Source of the DNA: Acidimicrobiia bacterium | Lineage (GTDB): Bacteria > Actinomycetota > Acidimicrobiia > Acidimicrobiales > Aldehydirespiratoraceae | Reading direction: 5' to 3' | DNA: 35,847 bases | NCBI GenBank assembly: GCA_021296315.1 | Contig: JAGWAO010000011.1 | Span: forward strand, 53,312 to 89,158 | Part shown: in pieces, positions 1-7,808 of the stretch | How positions within the stretch are numbered: position 1 is the first letter of the stretch | Layout of the letters: each line of letters starts with the position of its first letter | The notes under the pieces: model-generated | What the model saw: the letters and a program-made list of their open reading frames with translations, nothing else | What the model was told of the DNA's origin: nothing | Databases searched by the model: none | Program-made: the position numbers and the translations under genes

Positions 1-2
1 AC

Positions 3-1304
3 AGTTGCGCCATCGCGGCCGATGACAGCATTGTGTGCTGGGGAGACAACGAAGACGGGCAGGCCGAAGCGCCCGCCGGCACCTACAAGGCCGTGGCCGC
101 CGGCGTGGGCCACACGTGCGCAATAGCAGCCAACGACAGCATCGTCTGTTGGGGAACAATCGAACTCGCGCCCGGAGGCTCCTACAAGGCTCTGGCCACC
201 GGCGGGAGCCATAGCTGCGCCATCGCCGCCGATGACAGCATTGTCTGCTGGGGTTACGACGGGGACGGGCAGACCGAAGCGCCCGCGGGCGCCTTCAGGG
301 CTGTCGCTGCTGGCGGGTTCCACAGTTGCGCGATAGCGGCCGACGACACGATTGTGTGCTGGGGAGACGACGACTACGGGCAACTCGAAGCGCCCGCTGG
401 TGCCTACAAGACCGTGTCCGCCGGTTACCAGCACAACTGCGCCGTGGCAGACAACTACACAGTCGACTGCTGGGGCGGAGATACCTACGGGCAGGCTAAC
501 GCGCCCGTGGGTGCTGCCGTGGCCGTTGCCGCGGGTTCGAGCAACAGCTGCGCCATTGCTGCTGACGGCGGCATCGCCTGCTGGGGATCGACGTACGGAG
601 GAGGGAGCGAGGCGCCTGCTGGCACATACCGGGCTGTTGCCGCCAGCGAATCCCACTACTGCGCCATCGCGGCCGATGACAGCATTGTGTGCTGGGGAAA
701 CAACGAAGCCGGGCAGTCCGACGCGCCCGCGGGCGCCTACAAGGCTGTCGCCGCCAACAGTTACTACAGTTGCGCGATAGCGGACGACGACACGATTGCG
801 TGTTGGGGAAGAAATAACAACGGGCAGTCCGATCCACCCGCCGGCTCGTACAAGGCCGTCGCCGCAGGCGGGCGCCATAGTTGTGCCGTCGCGCTCAACG
901 ACACCATCGTCTGCTGGGGTGTTGACTGGGACGGGCAGTCCGATCCACCCGCCGGCTCGTACAAGGCCGTCGCCGCAGGCTCGAACCATAGCTGCGCCAT
1001 TGCTGCTGACGGCGGCATCGTCTGCTGGGGAACCGACTACCTAGAGGTGACCGACGCGCCCGCAGGCTCGTACAAGGCTGTCACCTCCCTCGGCTACCAC
1101 AATTGCGCCATCGCGGCCGACGACAGCATCGTCTGCTGGGGAAATAACGAGTCAGGGCAGTCCGAAGCGCCCGCGGGCGCCTACAAGGCTGTCGCCGCCG
1201 GCAGCGACCACAGCTGTGCCATAGCATCCGACGACACCGTCGTCTGCTGGGGAGACGACCGCACCGGTCAAGTCGGCGTCTACACAGCCCGCACGGCTGG
1301 CTGA
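3..1304 (+). CDS. RCC1-repeat protein, 5' end outside window
   Basis: The reading frame is open from base 3, so the gene begins upstream of the window; the first ATG/GTG inside it is not a credible start. The visible part is almost wholly made of about 37-residue repeats, each reading roughly S-C-A-I-A-A-D-D-S-I-V-C-W-G, then G-Q-x-x-A-P-A-G-x-Y-K-A-V-A-A-G-x-x-H. Twelve CWG motifs are present. This is the bacterial form of the RCC1 (regulator of chromosome condensation) beta-propeller repeat. Each repeat carries a pair of Cys nine residues apart, which fits disulfide formation outside the cytoplasm, but the signal peptide would lie outside the window, so export is inferred. It ends about 17 residues after the last CWG with no anchor or sorting motif. 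Substrate or partner cannot be told from sequence. Downstream is a convergent pspA-like gene. Confidence 0.85.
   Translation, partial: SCAIAADDSIVCWGDNEDGQAEAPAGTYKAVAAGVGHTCAIAANDSIVCWGTIELAPGGSYKALATGGSHSCAIAADDSIVCWGYDGDGQTEAPAGAFRAVAAGGFHSCAIAADDTIVCWGDDDYGQLEAPAGAYKTVSAGYQHNCAVADNYTVDCWGGDTYGQANAPVGAAVAVAAGSSNSCAIAADGGIACWGSTYGGGSEAPAGTYRAVAASESHYCAIAADDSIVCWGNNEAGQSDAPAGAYKAVAANSYYSCAIADDDTIACWGRNNNGQSDPPAGSYKAVAAGGRHSCAVALNDTIVCWGVDWDGQSDPPAGSYKAVAAGSNHSCAIAADGGIVCWGTDYLEVTDAPAGSYKAVTSLGYHNCAIAADDSIVCWGNNESGQSEAPAGAYKAVAAGSDHSCAIASDDTVVCWGDDRTGQVGVYTARTAG
821..980 (+). repeat. Exact 49-nt tandem duplication inside RCC1 gene
   Basis: Bases 821-869 and 932-980 are identical over 49 nt, exactly 111 nt (37 codons, one protein repeat) apart. 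Neighbouring repeats are more diverged at the DNA level, so this pair is a recent internal duplication or gene conversion. Confidence 0.85.
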
Positions 1305-1312
1305 TCTAGAGC

Positions 1313-1326
1313 GGCGCGTCAGCGCC
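1313..1326. terminator. Hairpin between convergent genes
   Basis: GGCGC and GCGCC separated by GTCA form a short stem-loop 9 bases after the stop of the RCC1-repeat gene, and the pspA-like gene converges from the other side. There is no T-run, so it is a weak, candidate terminator only. Nothing else is seen in the 109-base gap. Confidence 0.35.
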
Positions 1327-1413
1327 AGGGCTCAGAATCGGGTCTCGTCGGCAGCGCGCATCCCGGACCTCCGCCGCCGGTGACTCCGGTGTGAGACGCC
1401 CGCAGGAGGGGCC

Positions 1414-2190
1414 TCAGTCCTCGTCGGATGTGGACTGTGTGATCTCCTGGGGTTCCGGAGCCTCGATCCCGAGCTGCTCCCGGATCTGGGTGAGCCTGGC
1501 CTTGGCCTCCTGGTTGCGGGCTGCGGCCTCGATCTCCAGCATCCGGCCCTCGGCGCTGCCCTCCTCCACCAGCTCGGCCGCGCCCTTGGCCTTGGCGTAG
1601 CGGGCCTCGATCTTGTCCCGGACCTCGGCCAGAGTGGGCACATCCTCCCCGACGGCCTCCGACAGGGTGCTCATGGCCTCGTTCATCTGCTCCTGCATCC
1701 GGGCCTGATCGAGCTGCCCGAGCAGCTTCTGGCGCTCGCTCAGCTTCTCCTGGAGGCTCAGCGCGTTCTGGGACACTGCGGCCTTGGCCTGGTCGGCGGC
1801 CTCGGAGGTCTGGAAGAGGAGACTCTTGAGGCTCTCGATCTCCTCCTCGAGGGTGATGAGGCGGCCGGCCAACTGCTCGGCCGCATTCGTGTACGACGTC
1901 GACTTGGCCTCGTCGCCGGTCTGGGTGGCCTCCTCGGCCATCATGATCGCCTGGCGGGCGTTGCGGTTGACCCTCTCCAGTTCGGACAGGGCCCGGTTGA
2001 GCCGGATCTCGGTCTGCTTGTGGTTGGCGATCACGTTGGCGGCCTGGTCCTTGAGCCGCCGATGCTGCTCGCGGGCCTCGCCGATGGCCTGCTCCAACTG
2101 GATCTTGGGGTCGGCGCTCTCCTCGAGCCGGCCGGCCAGCCGGGCAGTCAGGTACTTCCAGCGGCGCTTGAGGAGCTTCCACATATCCAC
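1414..2190 (-). CDS. PspA/IM30 family protein
   Basis: A 258-residue, almost wholly alpha-helical, charged protein of the PspA/IM30 (Vipp1) family, whose members bind the inner face of the cytoplasmic membrane and assemble into rods or rings during envelope stress. The N-terminal amphipathic segment (MDMWKLLKRRWKYL), then coiled-coil heptads through about residue 225 with the family-typical D-P-K-I-x-L-E-Q-A-I near residue 27, support the call. Length is normal for the family; the last 25 residues are an acidic, Pro/Ser-containing tail. The start is a GTG with GAGGAAG seven bases before it; an in-frame ATG two codons later is an alternative. It lies 41 bases downstream of murJ on the same strand, so the two are probably co-transcribed, linking it to cell envelope maintenance. 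No phage-shock regulator gene is seen beside it. Confidence 0.88.
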   Translation of the reverse strand: MDMWKLLKRRWKYLTARLAGRLEESADPKIQLEQAIGEAREQHRRLKDQAANVIANHKQTEIRLNRALSELERVNRNARQAIMMAEEATQTGDEAKSTSYTNAAEQLAGRLITLEEEIESLKSLLFQTSEAADQAKAAVSQNALSLQEKLSERQKLLGQLDQARMQEQMNEAMSTLSEAVGEDVPTLAEVRDKIEARYAKAKGAAELVEEGSAEGRMLEIEAAARNQEAKARLTQIREQLGIEAPEPQEITQSTSDED

Positions 2191-2231
2191 AACTGTACTT
2201 CCTCGGTGGCGGAGCGGGAGGCCAGCAACGC

Positions 2232-3905
2232 TCAGCCCGACTGATTGCGGCGCGGCCAGATGATCCTGCGAGCGGGCTGGAGAAGCAGGTGAGCCTCGGC
2301 GACGCCGCGGCGGTAGGCGACAACCGTGTAGACGCCGACCGCGAACGCGGCGGCAATGGGGGCGGACAGCAGCAGCGGCCAGCCGCCTATGAGGAGCTTG
2401 AGCGCTGCGGTCGCGGCGAACGCCACCGCTGCGGCCGTCATCGGAGCGCCCAGCGCCGAACGGACTGTGTCTTCCGCACGGAGCCGGCGAGCGAGCAGGA
2501 CGATCTCCGTCCAGGCGCCCACCGCTGAACCGAGGGCCAGGCCCACCGCACCCAGCCGCACGGCATCGCCCAGGGCCCGCTCGGCTTCAGGCAGAGCCCA
2601 CGCCAGCCCGAGAGCGCCGGTGGTGCTGAGAAGGCCGTCCGGACCCACCACGACGCGGTCGAGCGGGAACATCACGGCCATGCCGATCGCGGCGGCCACC
2701 ACTACTCGCACCGTCGCGATCCGGGCCGGTCCGGACGTGTCGCCCTTGGCGTAGCAGACGTTCTGGAGCACCCTGCTCAGGCCGGAGGCCGGCAGTCCGA
2801 GCGCGTAGGCCCCCACCACGAACCACACCAGCACGGTGTCGGCCGGCCCGAATACACCGCCCTGGAACAGCAGACCCACCACCAGGTCTCCAGCTGCGAG
2901 GTAGAGCGCGGCGGCCATCAGCATCCAGAAGGCCACCTTGCGCATGGCGGAGCGGTACCGCGCCGCCAGCGCGACCGGGTCGTCCGCCTGGCGGGACATC
3001 TCCGGCAACTCGGCGGCCGCTACGCTCATGGCGAAGAGGCTCACGGGCAGCATGTAGAGGATCTGGCCCCGGTACAGGGCGGCCATGGCCCCCGTGGCCA
3101 GCAGTGACGCCAGCATCAAGTCGACGTAAGCGGAGACCTGCACTACGCCGCGGCCCAGCACTGCGGGGCCGAAGCGGCGCCGGATCTCGTGCAGGCCGGC
3201 GTGGCCGCGCATCCATCTGAGCTGCAGCCCCCGGGCTAGGCGCAAGGTGAGCGGCAGCTGAACGAGCAACTGGGCCAGGCCGCCACCGGCCACCCCCCAG
3301 GCCAGGGCCCGGGCCACGCCGTCCAGGTCGAAGGCGAGGATCCAGGCCACTATCAGCGCCCCGACCTGCACCGCGTTCCACAGCACCGGGGCGGCGTAGG
3401 CCACGAAGAAGCGCCGATGGCTGTTGAGCACGCCCAGGCACCACGCCGACAGGACGGCGAACCCCGTGCCCAGCGCGGTGATGCGCACCAGAGAGACGGC
3501 CAGGTCGAACCGGTCGGCGGTGAGCCCGGGTGCCAGCACGAAGGTGATGGGACGGGCCAGGGTGACGATCAGGGCCACCGACAGCCCCACGACGGTCATG
3601 AGCACGGCCGCCACCGCGCCGGCCACCCGGCCCGGATCGGTGCGGTCGCCGTGCTTGTGCGCGCTCTCGTCGAGCAGCCGGCTGTAGGTGGGAACGAAGC
3701 TGGCCGAGAGCACGCCCTCGCCGAGCAGGTTCTGGAGCATGTTCGGGATGCGCATTGCCACCGCGAAGGCGTCGCCGGCCGCGGTGTTGCCCAGCAGCCG
3801 GGAAGCGACCGTCTCGCGTCCCAGACCGGCGAGGCGGCTGGCCGCGATTCCCAGCGCGACCATCACAGAGCCCGACGGTCGGCGAGGCCGCCTCGGTTCA
3901 GTCAC
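2232..3905 (-). CDS. murJ: Lipid II flippase MurJ (MviN family)
   Basis: A 557-residue polytopic membrane protein of the MurJ/MviN branch of the MOP exporter superfamily, which moves lipid II across the cytoplasmic membrane for peptidoglycan synthesis. The N-terminal hallmark is clear: S-R-L-A-G-L-G-R-E-T-V, then A-F-A-V-A-M-R-I-P-N-x-L-Q-N-L-L-G-E-G and S-A-S-F-V-P-T-Y around residues 22-75. About 14 hydrophobic segments follow. Length is normal for a MurJ without the large C-terminal pseudokinase extension seen in mycobacteria. It starts at GTG 3905, and a PspA-like gene follows 41 bases downstream on the same strand. The region upstream of the start holds a copy of a GC-rich intergenic repeat, and a small overlapping frame there looks like repeat sequence rather than a gene. 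Confidence 0.93.
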   Translation of the reverse strand: MTEPRRPRRPSGSVMVALGIAASRLAGLGRETVASRLLGNTAAGDAFAVAMRIPNMLQNLLGEGVLSASFVPTYSRLLDESAHKHGDRTDPGRVAGAVAAVLMTVVGLSVALIVTLARPITFVLAPGLTADRFDLAVSLVRITALGTGFAVLSAWCLGVLNSHRRFFVAYAAPVLWNAVQVGALIVAWILAFDLDGVARALAWGVAGGGLAQLLVQLPLTLRLARGLQLRWMRGHAGLHEIRRRFGPAVLGRGVVQVSAYVDLMLASLLATGAMAALYRGQILYMLPVSLFAMSVAAAELPEMSRQADDPVALAARYRSAMRKVAFWMLMAAALYLAAGDLVVGLLFQGGVFGPADTVLVWFVVGAYALGLPASGLSRVLQNVCYAKGDTSGPARIATVRVVVAAAIGMAVMFPLDRVVVGPDGLLSTTGALGLAWALPEAERALGDAVRLGAVGLALGSAVGAWTEIVLLARRLRAEDTVRSALGAPMTAAAVAFAATAALKLLIGGWPLLLSAPIAAAFAVGVYTVVAYRRGVAEAHLLLQPARRIIWPRRNQSG

Positions 3906-3931
3906 TGCGAAGGGAGTCCATGAAGCGTTCG

Positions 3932-3979
3932 GTCCCGCTCTTGTTCGCTGCGCTCACGGGCCGCTCGGGCCACGGCCTC
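3932..3979 (-). repeat. GC-rich interspersed repeat, copy 1
   Basis: On the minus strand this reads GAGGCCGTGGCCCGAGCGG, then CCCGTGAGCGCAGCGAACA, then AGAGCGGGA. Nearly the same sequence occurs at 19249-19296 and, in tandem, at 35140-35246, always between genes. Here it lies between the divergent starts of murJ and proA. Confidence 0.75.
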
Positions 3980-4058
3980 GCTCGGCGCTCGCTGAAGATC
4001 CCCATGAAGGTGCCCATCCGCTCGGCCTCTGGGGGCGAGGCTAGTCGCCCTGCCCCTA

Positions 4059-4064
4059 TAGCCT
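4059..4064 (+). promoter_or_regulatory. Candidate -10 box for leaderless proA
   Basis: TAGCCT ends 6 bases before the ATG of proA, and no ribosome binding site lies between them. The overlapping TATAGC two bases upstream is an alternative. This spacing would start the transcript at or beside the start codon. Confidence 0.5.
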
Positions 4065-4070
4065 GAGACG

Positions 4071-5399
4071 ATGAGCAGCGCCGCAACCTCCGTGATGACG
4101 TCGGCCGCGCCCGTCGCCCCATCCGGCCCGCCCGCCGAGAAGTCAGGGTCCGGGCTCTCCCCGACGCCGGTGGCCGACCTGGCTGCCCGGGCCAAGGCTG
4201 CTTCGAGGGCGATGGCGGCCGCCTCCACCGCGGCCAAGAATCGCGCCCTCCAGGCTGCGGCCGACCTGCTGGTGGACCGAGCCGACGAGATCTGCACCGC
4301 CAACGCCTCCGACGTGGAGCGGGCCACCGCCGCCGGCACCCCGGCTCCGCTCGTCGACCGCCTCCGGCTGTCGCCGGCCCGGATCGACGCCATGGCGGAC
4401 GGCCTCCGGCAGATCGCGGCCCGGCCCGATCCCGTCGGCGAGGTGGCCGACGGCTGGGTGAGGCCCAACGGGCTGCGCATCTCCAGGGTTCGGGTGCCCC
4501 TCGGCGTGGTGGCCATCATCTACGAGAGCCGGCCCAACGTCACCTCGGACGCGGCCGGCCTCTGTCTCAAGTCGGGCAACTCCGCCTTCCTGCGGGGTTC
4601 GTCATCGGCCATCGAGTCCAACCTGGCCATCGCGGCCGCCATCCGCGAGGCCGTCTCGTCGGCCGGACTGCCTGCCGACGCCCTCGTCCTGGTGGACGAC
4701 ACCTCGCGGGCTGCGGCGGTGGAGTTCATGCAGCAGAACGACTACATCGACTGCCTGATCCCCCGGGGCGGGCCGTCGCTCATCGAGTCCGTGCTGGAGC
4801 ACGCCACCGTGCCTGTCGTGATCGACGGGGCGGGCAACTGCCACGCCTATGTGGACGCTTCCGCCGATCTCGACACCGCCCTCAACATCGTCGTGAACGG
4901 CAAGACTCAGCGACCGGGGGTGTGCAACGCGCTGGAGTCGCTGGTGGTCCACTCCGCCGTCGCGGCAGAGTTCCTGCCCCGGGCCGCGGCCGCACTGAAC
5001 GGTGTGGAGCTGCTCGGCGACGAGCGGGCCCGCCAATCCGTGCCGTCGATGGGGGAGGCGACCGACGCCGACCACGCAACCGAGTTCTTGGACCTGAGGA
5101 TGTCGGTGAAGGTGGTGGACACACTCGACGAGGCCATCGCCCATGTGAACGACCACGGATCGGGCCACTCCGAGACCATCATCACCGCCGACGTTGCCGC
5201 CGCCGACCGCTTCACCGAGCAAGTGGACGCCGCCGCCGTCCTCGTCAACGCATCCACCCGTTTCGTGGACGGCGAGGAGTTCGGATTCGGGGCCGAGATC
5301 GGCATCAGCACCCAGAAGCTCCACGCTCGCGGCCCCATGGGGCTCGACCAGCTCACCACGCTCAAGTTCGTCGTGCGCGGCGAAGGCCACATCCGCTGA
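4071..5399 (+). CDS. proA: Glutamate-5-semialdehyde dehydrogenase
   Basis: ProA (gamma-glutamyl phosphate reductase) makes glutamate 5-semialdehyde from gamma-glutamyl phosphate with NADPH, the second step of proline synthesis in the cytoplasm. The 442-residue product has the aldehyde dehydrogenase fold. The cofactor-binding part includes V-P-L-G-V-V-A-I-I-Y-E-S-R-P-N-V-T-S-D-A near residues 145-165. The catalytic Cys lies at about residue 285 in Q-R-P-G-V-C-N-A-L-E, and the family C-terminal motif F-G-x-E-I-G-I-S-T-Q-K-L-H-A-R-G-P-M-G is near residue 410. An N-terminal Ala/Pro-rich stretch of about 30 residues precedes the usual family start, so a later start is possible, but the ATG at 4071 has a well placed promoter box. 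proB is not in the window. A MoxR-type ATPase gene follows after 21 bases. Confidence 0.95.
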   Translation: MSSAATSVMTSAAPVAPSGPPAEKSGSGLSPTPVADLAARAKAASRAMAAASTAAKNRALQAAADLLVDRADEICTANASDVERATAAGTPAPLVDRLRLSPARIDAMADGLRQIAARPDPVGEVADGWVRPNGLRISRVRVPLGVVAIIYESRPNVTSDAAGLCLKSGNSAFLRGSSSAIESNLAIAAAIREAVSSAGLPADALVLVDDTSRAAAVEFMQQNDYIDCLIPRGGPSLIESVLEHATVPVVIDGAGNCHAYVDASADLDTALNIVVNGKTQRPGVCNALESLVVHSAVAAEFLPRAAAALNGVELLGDERARQSVPSMGEATDADHATEFLDLRMSVKVVDTLDEAIAHVNDHGSGHSETIITADVAAADRFTEQVDAAAVLVNASTRFVDGEEFGFGAEIGISTQKLHARGPMGLDQLTTLKFVVRGEGHIR

Positions 5400-5420
5400 C
5401 CGGCAGCCGGGCCCATCGCC

Positions 5421-6302
5421 ATGTCGCATCGCTTCACTGACGTCGACGCGGTCCGAGAGGACCTCTCCAAGGTCGACTACCTCTGCGACCCGGGCCTCGC
5501 CGGGGTCGTCTATCTGGCCGACCGCCTCGACAAGCCCGTGCTGGTCGAGGGTCCGGCCGGCACGGGAAAGACCCAACTGGCCAAGAGCGTCGCCGAGATG
5601 ACCGGCAGCCGGCTGATCCGCCTGCAGTGCTACGAGGGCCTCGATGAGGCCAAGGCGCTGTACGAGTGGAACTACAAGAAGCAGCTGCTGCGCATCCAGA
5701 CCGAGCGGGACGCCGACGTGGCCTGGGACGACATCTCCGACGACATCTTCTCCGACGAGTTCCTGCTGGCCCGCCCCCTGCTGGAGGCCATCAGGGCCGC
5801 CGATCCGATCGTGCTGCTGATCGACGAGGTCGACCGGGTGGAGGTCGAGACCGAGGCCCTGCTGCTGGAGATCCTCAGCGAGTACCAGGTCTCGATTCCG
5901 GAACTGGGGACCATGGAGGCGCTCCAGGTGCCGCTGGTGTTCCTCACCTCCAACAACACCCGCGAGCTGAGCGAGGCCCTCAAGCGGCGCTGCCTGTACC
6001 TGCACATCGACTACCCGTCCATGGAACGGGAGAAGGAGATCGTGCTGGCCAAGGTTCCCGACATCGCGGAGAGCCTGGCCGACCAGGTGGCCCGGGTGGT
6101 CCGCTCCATCCGGCGCCTGGAGCTCAAGAAGCCGCCGTCGGTCTCGGAGACCCTCGACTGGGCCCGCACGCTGGTCCTGCTGGGCGTGCAGCACGTCGAT
6201 GCCGGCGTGGCCGCCGAGACGGTCAACATCCTGCTGAAGTACCAGAGCGACATCGCCAAGGCGAACAAGGAGTTGGCGACCGTCGATGGCCTCGACGCCT
6301 GA
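5421..6302 (+). CDS. MoxR-type AAA ATPase (CoxD-like)
   Basis: A 293-residue AAA+ ATPase of the MoxR/CoxD type. Members act as chaperones that help assemble or activate metal-containing enzyme complexes, usually together with a von Willebrand factor A (VWA) protein encoded next door. Walker A is G-P-A-G-T-G-K-T at residues 44-51; Walker B is V-L-L-I-D-E-V-D at about 131-138; the sensor segment F-L-T-S-N-N-T-R follows near residue 175, and Arg residues in L-K-R-R-C-L-Y-L near 190 are the expected arginine finger region. Length is typical. The VWA partner starts 34 bases after its stop. No molybdenum hydroxylase or other client enzyme is encoded in the window, so the client is unknown. Confidence 0.88.
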   Translation: MSHRFTDVDAVREDLSKVDYLCDPGLAGVVYLADRLDKPVLVEGPAGTGKTQLAKSVAEMTGSRLIRLQCYEGLDEAKALYEWNYKKQLLRIQTERDADVAWDDISDDIFSDEFLLARPLLEAIRAADPIVLLIDEVDRVEVETEALLLEILSEYQVSIPELGTMEALQVPLVFLTSNNTRELSEALKRRCLYLHIDYPSMEREKEIVLAKVPDIAESLADQVARVVRSIRRLELKKPPSVSETLDWARTLVLLGVQHVDAGVAAETVNILLKYQSDIAKANKELATVDGLDA

Positions 6303-6335
6303 AGGTGAATCAGCGGGTCGTGGGGGGACTCGGCA

Positions 6336-7805
6336 ATGACGGTCTCCGAGACTGACATACCCGCGCTTCCGGTCGAGGCGGGAGATCCCCTCCTTGACCT
6401 GCTCAACGGCTTCATCGCGGAGTTGCGGGCTGTTGGCATCCCCGCCAGCCTCACCGAGAACCTCGATGCCATGGAGGCGGTAAAGCACGTCCCGCTCACC
6501 GACCGCGACACCTTCAAGTACGCCCTGGCCGCCACGCTGGTGAAGAACCAGGCCCACTGGAAGGCCTTCGAGACCGTCTTCGAGGTGTACTTCTCCCTGA
6601 GGGGCGCGCAGTACGAGATCGCCGCTACCGATCTCGAGGACGCCGACGCCGCGGACGGCGAGATCGCGGCCGAGGGCGACCGGGGATCTGCGGGCGACAT
6701 GCTCAGCCCCGAAGAGCTGGCCGAGATGCTCTACCGGGCGCTGATGCGGGGCGACGCAGAGATGCTCCGGGCCGCGGCCCGCGAGGCGGTCCGCCGCTAC
6801 GCGGGAATGGAGCCCGGTCGTCCCGTCGGGGGCACGTACTACCTGTACCGCACCTTGCGCAACCTCGACCTCGAGGGCGTGCTGGAGCGTCTCATGGAAG
6901 CGGAACAGCACACCGAGGGCGACGTCGACGACTTCGACCTTCGCCTGAGGCGGGACGAGTTCGAGTTGCGCATCGCCGAGCTGAAGCGCCAGATCGAGGC
7001 TGAGATCCGGCGCAGGCTGGTGGCCGACCGGGGCGTCGAGGCCATGGCCAAGACCCTGCGCAAGCCGCTGCCGTCGGACATCGACTTCATGCACGCGTCA
7101 CGCGAGGAGATGGCCAGCCTGCGCAAGGCCATCTACCCGCTGACCCGCAAGCTGGCCGCCAGGCTGGTCCGCAAGCGCCGCCATGGCCGGGCCGGGCCGC
7201 TCGACTTCCGGTCCACGGTTCGCCACTCACTGTCCTACGGGGGCGTGCCCGTGGAGCCGAAGTTCCGCCACCCCCGGCCCCACAAGCCCGACATCATGGT
7301 GGTGGCCGACGTGTCGGGGTCGGTGGCCGCCTTCGCCCGGTTCACGCTGCACCTCGTGTACGCCATCTCCAGCCAGTTCTCCAAGGTCCGGTCGTTCGTG
7401 TTCATCGACGGGCTGGACGAGGTGACCAGCTTCTTCGAGGGCACCGACGACATCGCCGAGGCCGTGCACCGGGTCAACACCGAGGCCGACGTGGTGTGGG
7501 TGGACGGCCACTCCGACTACGGCCACGCCCTCGGCGTGTTCTGGGACAACTACGCCGACGATGTCGGTCCCCGCACCACCGTCCTGATCCTCGGCGACGC
7601 CCGCAACAACTACCACGCCCCGGAGAGCTGGATAGTCAAGGCCGTGCGGCAGAAGGCCCGTCACGTGTTCTGGCTCAACCCCGAGCCCCGCAGCTACTGG
7701 GACACCGGCGACTCGATCGTGGGGGAGTACGCCCCCCACTGCGACGGCGTGTTCGAGGTGCGCAACCTGCGCCAGCTCGAAGCCTTCGTGGACCGCCTGG
7801 CCTGA
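6336..7805 (+). CDS. VWA-domain protein, CoxE-like
   Basis: A 489-residue protein with a C-terminal von Willebrand factor A domain of the CoxE type. The metal-ion-dependent adhesion site begins with D-V-S-G-S at about residues 325-329, preceded by H-K-P-D-I-M-V-V-A, and a later conserved segment reads T-T-V-L-I-L-G-D-A-R-N-N-Y near 420. The N-terminal half is helical and charged with a long basic stretch before the VWA domain. No signal peptide is seen, so it is cytoplasmic. It is encoded directly after the AAA ATPase, the standard MoxR-VWA pairing in which the VWA protein bridges the ATPase to its client. It converges on the DAHP synthase gene with only three bases between the stop codons. 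Confidence 0.88.
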   Translation: MTVSETDIPALPVEAGDPLLDLLNGFIAELRAVGIPASLTENLDAMEAVKHVPLTDRDTFKYALAATLVKNQAHWKAFETVFEVYFSLRGAQYEIAATDLEDADAADGEIAAEGDRGSAGDMLSPEELAEMLYRALMRGDAEMLRAAAREAVRRYAGMEPGRPVGGTYYLYRTLRNLDLEGVLERLMEAEQHTEGDVDDFDLRLRRDEFELRIAELKRQIEAEIRRRLVADRGVEAMAKTLRKPLPSDIDFMHASREEMASLRKAIYPLTRKLAARLVRKRRHGRAGPLDFRSTVRHSLSYGGVPVEPKFRHPRPHKPDIMVVADVSGSVAAFARFTLHLVYAISSQFSKVRSFVFIDGLDEVTSFFEGTDDIAEAVHRVNTEADVVWVDGHSDYGHALGVFWDNYADDVGPRTTVLILGDARNNYHAPESWIVKAVRQKARHVFWLNPEPRSYWDTGDSIVGEYAPHCDGVFEVRNLRQLEAFVDRLA

Positions 7806-7808
7806 TCC

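Noticed and set aside
3898-4017. A 39-codon frame overlapping the murJ start, which could be a translational leader
   Set aside because: Its body is the interspersed GC-rich repeat, which reads in other frames at other loci, and no ribosome binding site or promoter is seen for it.
4602-7094. An 830-codon open frame antisense to proA, the AAA ATPase and the VWA gene
   Set aside because: It crosses three well recognised genes, has the His/Gly/Asp/Val-rich composition of reverse-frame GC-rich DNA and matches no family.
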